Shown: positions 60,117 to 64,000 of the stretch, one piece after another
Layout: the number at the start of each line of letters is the position of its first letter
Numbering within the stretch: position 1 is the first letter of the stretch
Source of the DNA: Gnetum montanum
Lineage: Eukaryota; Streptophyta; Gnetopsida; Gnetales; Gnetaceae
Direction: 5' to 3'
DNA: 64,000 nt
Assembly: GCA_015680685.1 (NCBI GenBank)
Contig: MNCI01024265.1
Span: forward strand, 1 to 64,000
Position numbers and translations under genes: made by a program
The notes under the pieces: generated by a model
The model's database searches: none
Told to the model about the DNA's origin: nothing
What the model saw: only the letters and a program-made list of their open reading frames with translations

Positions 60117-60600
60117 GTTACCCCATGGCCCACTAAGGCCTAAAATTGGCGAAATTTTTTACCATCGTCCCATGGCCCAAAATGGCCTAAAACTATAGAT
60201 GGCCTGCTAAGGCCTAAAACTGGCAAAATTTTTCTTTACTATCATTGCCATGGCCCAAAATGGCCTAAAACTACATACAGCCCACTAAGGCCTAAAACTG
60301 GCAAAACACTTCGTTCACATTACATTACAACCCGCTAAGGCCTAAAACTGGCAAAAGTTTTCATCTACATTATGTCCCAACCTGCTAAGGCCTAAAACTG
60401 GCCAAACACTTCGTTCACATTACATTACAGTCCGCTAAGGCCTAAAACTAGCAAAATTCTTCATCTACATTATGTCCCAACCCGCTAAGGCTTAAAACTA
60501 GCAAAATTCTTTACCCCGCATTTACACGATGGCTTGAAATGGCCTAAAACTACCGACAGCCCGAAATTGCCTAAAACTAAGACGACAAAAAACGATAAAA
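60117..60600 (+). repeat. about 50-bp minisatellite between gag-pro and antisense gene
   Basis: Ten or so units built on ccgctaaggcctaaaactggcaaaa. In the middle, units alternate between two spacers (cacttcgttcacattacatt and ttcatctacattatgtccca), giving a 100-bp higher-order period. The outer units are shorter and read cccaaaatggcctaaaacta. Confidence 0.85.
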
Positions 60601-60727
60601 ACTGATCACATAGGCAATACGCAAGCTAAAACAAATCTTTTCATAATTCATTTTCAATTCAAAGTTTCAATTAAATAATTTTTTCAATATTCTTGTAAAA
60701 AAATACAAAAAATAAGATCCCTTACAG

Positions 60728-63700
60728 TCATACATCATCTTCCTCCACATCATCTTCATCTGCATCATTGTTCCCGCCCTCATAGGGCCTTGCTTCTTCA
60801 TCTGGAATCTGTATCATAGAAAATGAAGTAGTCAGCTAGAGTCACAGTAAAAGTTAGAATGAAATGAGTAGTTGCATCACAAAAAGTGACTAACCCCAGA
60901 TGGCCCTGCGTCTACCTCGGGGGGTATGCGATCTAGGTCGGTCCCAAGGTGTTGCCAAACTTCCTCCTCTGTAATGTCTACCCAGTACCTATTTCCCAAG
61001 TCAGCGTCTACTACAACTTTCTCCTTTTCAATAGCCATCCATCTCGGTGGCCCTGGAGAAAAGGAGGTAGTGGCGGTCCCACCCGTAGGGAAACTCACTT
61101 CTCGTTCAGGGGATTCAGTGATCGTTACTTGTTGCATGAACTTGTCGTATGCCCCAAAAGTGCCAATGGAATCTAGGAATACTTCATGAGTATAAACTTA
61201 ACTGAAGCATCCCAGTATTGTTTATGGTAGGTGGCACATTCTAGTTTATACATATGCTTGTGGTTCTTCTGGGACTGCCCCCACTCATAAACTCTTGTGC
61301 TATAATCTTTCCAATCCTGGTTCTTCTGGGCCAACAAGTCCATCTGCATTCGCTGCTCAATTATTTCACGTGTCGCCTCATTGTTGCACTACACAGCCAT
61401 CCAATATCTTGCATAATCAATGACGGTCATGCGTCAACTACCATCGTTGGTATCATAGGCCAAAAGAAACTCATTTCTAGAGCGGAAGTCTCCCATCGTA
61501 GCAGTCAAGTTGGCTTTCTCCTTCTCAAGATTTTGGACCTGTTTCCATAGGTCCTCGTTTACACACCTGCACTCCCATAGTGAGCGTGCCAAGTACAACA
61601 CACATTCGCTAGCCTCGTTATATATGCAACGAGGCACCTGGGTCACTTTCGGCAGGAATGCAGGCACAATGTTGACCTTGACTGTTTATTTCGGGTCCCA
61701 CTTGAGGTGAGAGATTGTCGACTGTACATAAAAATGCATTAGTCACGATAGCGTAGCAAAATTTAGCAACCCAAAAGGCCTAGCATAGCAACTTAAAGAG
61801 TCTAGCATAGCTACTTCACTTATCCACTTTCGGATCAATCCTCTTGAGACAGCTGATCATGTCATTGACCACCCCCTACATGAATGCAAACTTATTAGGG
61901 GTCTCAACCCATGATCGCAGGCAGATCAAAGAAGGGCCTACGGTATTAATTGTGGTGTCTGCTATGTAACAAAAATGTGTCAGGTATAACCTATAGGACT
62001 ACAATAAAGCTGATGAGCAATGCGAATGACAATGTAAAGGCTCCTACCCAGCAAACCCTCAGGGGTGATAGCAGGGGGATCACCCATTGACATATTGTCA
62101 AATATGCAGTCAAACTCACCAGCATCTTGTTGTAGCTCCCCTCCTTCTTATTGGCTTAACACCATGGAAGCACTCTCCATGTCCATCTGCTCCTCCAGCA
62201 CTGAACTACATTAAGCAAAGTGATCGTCGGCAGAGGTTCCTTCCCGACTAACAAGGGCCTCTTCTTTATTCGCTGGGACCCTTCTCTTTGTGGCGCTAGC
62301 ATCCTCCTCATGAACAAGGGAGTCCTCCTTGTCAATAGAAGCATTTTCCTCATCGACGGGAGCCCCTTCCTTTGTGGCAAAAGCTCCTTCTCTCTTGACC
62401 AAGGCCCTTTCCTCCATGGTCAGGGCCCCCGCATCTTTATTAGTCACCCCTATTTCAGGGGCCAGCACCTCTTCTCCGCCTTCTTCTTCTTCTTCTTCCT
62501 CTGGTAGCAAAGTGTGTTCACATTAGGCAAATGCAGATTAACTTAAGAAAAATGCTATGTTGTGCTACACTACCTAGCATAGCACAGTGTAGCAAGAATT
62601 AACCAAATAAGTGAAGAAACAAATAAAAAAGAGAAAGGCATTTACCGATAGGAGGCTGTATCCTGCATAACTTAAACCATAGTTTCTGCCCCCCTTCTTC
62701 GTCAGTACTGGAAGGCTCTGCAACCGAATGAGATATTTGTTGTTGCAACTTAGTGGACACTATCTCCATGATGAGGTGTTTCTCCTATGATATGCTACCC
62801 ATAGTAGTAGGGGGCGCCTCTCCTACGTTGTCCTAGCCATGGAAGTTGCAAGCCACCCGATCCCTAGTCGTCATTGAAAACGACTCCCCAATAGCTTCTA
62901 GGGGATCTTGGGCTCGAGTGGTGTGAAAGAATTGGCAAATCCATGGTTTGGAAATCTAGTTACAATTTTGCATCACCTAGACTCCATTCTCATGGACTAC
63001 CAAGAATTTCGTGAATCGCCGCAAGTAAGCTACGAAGAAGGCATGATGCACAGTGAAACAGGATTCAAGCTTCTTATGAAGCTTGACCATTTCAGCTTAC
63101 AGACCTTTGCAAAGATGTTTGGTCTAGTTGTAATGGGCCCCCTCTTCCATGACCTCCCTCATTTCCCAAACTTTCTCAATCCCAATGATCTTGCCTTGGG
63201 AAAGTAGCTTAGGAAAAGCTCGGGCATAGAAGATGGGGTAAACCGTTTTGGCCACTTAAAACATAGCTGCTTCAATGGGGATCCCCTTTCATCCTTTCAT
63301 TGCCCCTAGCCACTCCTCAATGTCCCCTTGATGGTTCGCCTCCTTTTTGGTCTTTTCTTCTACATGGAAACCATCATAAGGGACATCGAAGAGATCTACG
63401 AATAGCTGGTCGTTAATCTCAAGGACCACCAGCACACCATGCACATGTGTGCGGAAGCGATCTACTCTTTCAGAAAAGGAGTTAGCTAGGGCAAGCATCT
63501 CAGCAATAGGGGCTTTTGGGTTCATGGCCAAGAACAATTCCATAAGCCCAGTGTCCTGAAGGTTGCTGGTGAGTGATTTCAAGGCCCCATTGCAAAGCCA
63601 GCATTGGGTCTCGTCTACGTCCCTGTACTTGAAATAAATGTTAGCCTCGTTATGCCCAGAGGTGATCACCGTCACCTCCTAGGATTTCTTCACCACTATA

Positions 63701-64000
63701 GCAGTTTACAAAAGGAAAAAGAAAAAAATTAGACAAAGCAAAATAACAACAGAAAAATAGAAACACCACTCAAACATGCAAACAACTCATGGTTTAGTGT
63801 ACCAAGTTTGAATAGCAACGGAAACGGTGGAAGATCCACCGACACGTCTTCAATGGTGATCAGCTTAAGGGATGCCTAATCCCCATCCAACCAACCAAAA
63901 TCCTTACACCTATTGTAAAACTGGAAGTACTGGGTTGGATAGGTTTTGTATTCACCCCCACATTAGCCTACCATGCCAGTGCACATATTCTCAGCAGAGG
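60728..64000 (-). pseudogene. spliced antisense gene, six exons visible, open at the window edge
   Basis: Minus-strand exons: 64000-63804 (partial), 63695-62646, 62500-62048, 61958-61819, 61721-60895, 60808-60728. Introns of 86-145 bp have GT...AG ends, and four of five joins keep the frame exactly; the join after 61819 seems to have lost a base at its donor. Exon 2 is about 350 codons in one frame (DVDETQCWLCNGALKS, VDLFDVPYDGFHVEEKTKKE, TVYPIFYARAFPKLL, KVWEMREVMEEGAHYN). Exon 3 is acidic and repetitive, exon 5 has a coiled coil (LWKQVQNLEKEKANL) and exon 6 ends EEDDV and tga. Stops inside are nearly all TAG, TAA or TGA fitting CAG, CAA or CGA. I do not recognise the family. It may be the antisense gene of a Tat-type element or a captured host gene. 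Confidence 0.65.

Larger units (their letters stand above)
56430..64000 (+). mobile_element. El-G: Tat-like gag-protease element with an antisense gene (continues past window)
   Basis: Begins tgaaacaccat inside a minus-strand LTR. It carries Tat-type gag, a zinc-knuckle segment and protease on the plus strand, no RT or integrase, a minisatellite, and then a spliced gene on the minus strand. The base composition is richer in GC than El-A to El-F. Known Tat-branch elements such as Grande carry an extra antisense gene near the 3' end, so the arrangement fits that branch; the missing RT/integrase makes this copy or its family non-autonomous. I did not find a primer-binding site, and where its LTR ends is unclear. 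That the antisense gene belongs to the element is an inference. Confidence 0.65.

Noticed and set aside
60121-60600. CRISPR-like array
   Set aside because: Units are contiguous with variable, related spacers in a plant retroelement; this is a minisatellite.
62220-62507. 95-codon plus-strand frame ending in a Phe run
   Set aside because: It is the complement of the acidic Glu-rich exon of the antisense gene, which has correct splice phases.
1-64000. A host gene with intact coding exons
   Set aside because: No frame longer than about 330 codons exists, and that one is El-G gag; all recognisable coding is retroelement-derived or broken.

Overview
This is nuclear DNA of a land plant, most likely one with a very large, repeat-filled genome (gymnosperm-like, an inference). 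The evidence is AT-rich sequence packed with old, nested Ty3/gypsy LTR retrotransposons, primer-binding sites resembling the tRNA-Asp type of Athila-lineage elements, Arabidopsis-type CCCTAAA repeats, and a probable tRNA-derived SINE. I see no intact host gene. Every coding region is broken by stop codons, deletions or a few frameshifts.

Layout. 1-4012: old degraded sequence with coding remnants. 4013-20988: El-B, an autonomous-type Athila-like element (gag, protease, RT/RNase H, integrase) flanked by the 5-bp duplication aacta; a second element, El-A (4556-11562, gag-protease only, duplication aggat), sits inside its 5' LTR. 20994-24644: AT-rich DNA with a SINE candidate, another LTR start, and a minus-strand gypsy RT fragment. 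24645-36783: El-C, with gag, protease, a shortened pol and a third reading frame (ORF3) in the env position behind its own U3-like promoter; it lies in the minus-strand gypsy element, whose other part is at 36790-37690. 39227-43639: El-D, a minus-strand 3' part of a relative (ORF3 plus 3' LTR). 43640-48947: El-E, a second gag-protease-only element with an 80-N assembly gap at its primer-binding site. 48948-51295: satellite-like block with telomeric repeats and a pair of long direct repeats holding a hammerhead-shaped fold. 51296-55574: El-F, a plus-strand ORF3 and 3' LTR, the LTR split by a 1358-bp solo LTR (duplication ctttg). 56033-56429: two minus-strand LTR ends stacked by successive insertion. 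56430-64000 and beyond: El-G, a Tat-like gag-protease unit followed by a minisatellite and, on the opposite strand, a six-exon spliced gene.

How the parts relate. El-A and El-E share one pol deletion and look like a non-autonomous subfamily that would need RT and integrase from El-B-like or El-C-like elements. El-C, El-D and El-F carry the ORF3 module; El-A and El-B have only a short exon-like stretch there. The elements share the R/U5 part of their LTRs but have quite different palindrome-rich U3 regions. The most notable items are the spliced antisense gene at 60728-64000, the ORF3 module with its private U3-like promoter, and the direct-repeat element at 49360-51100.
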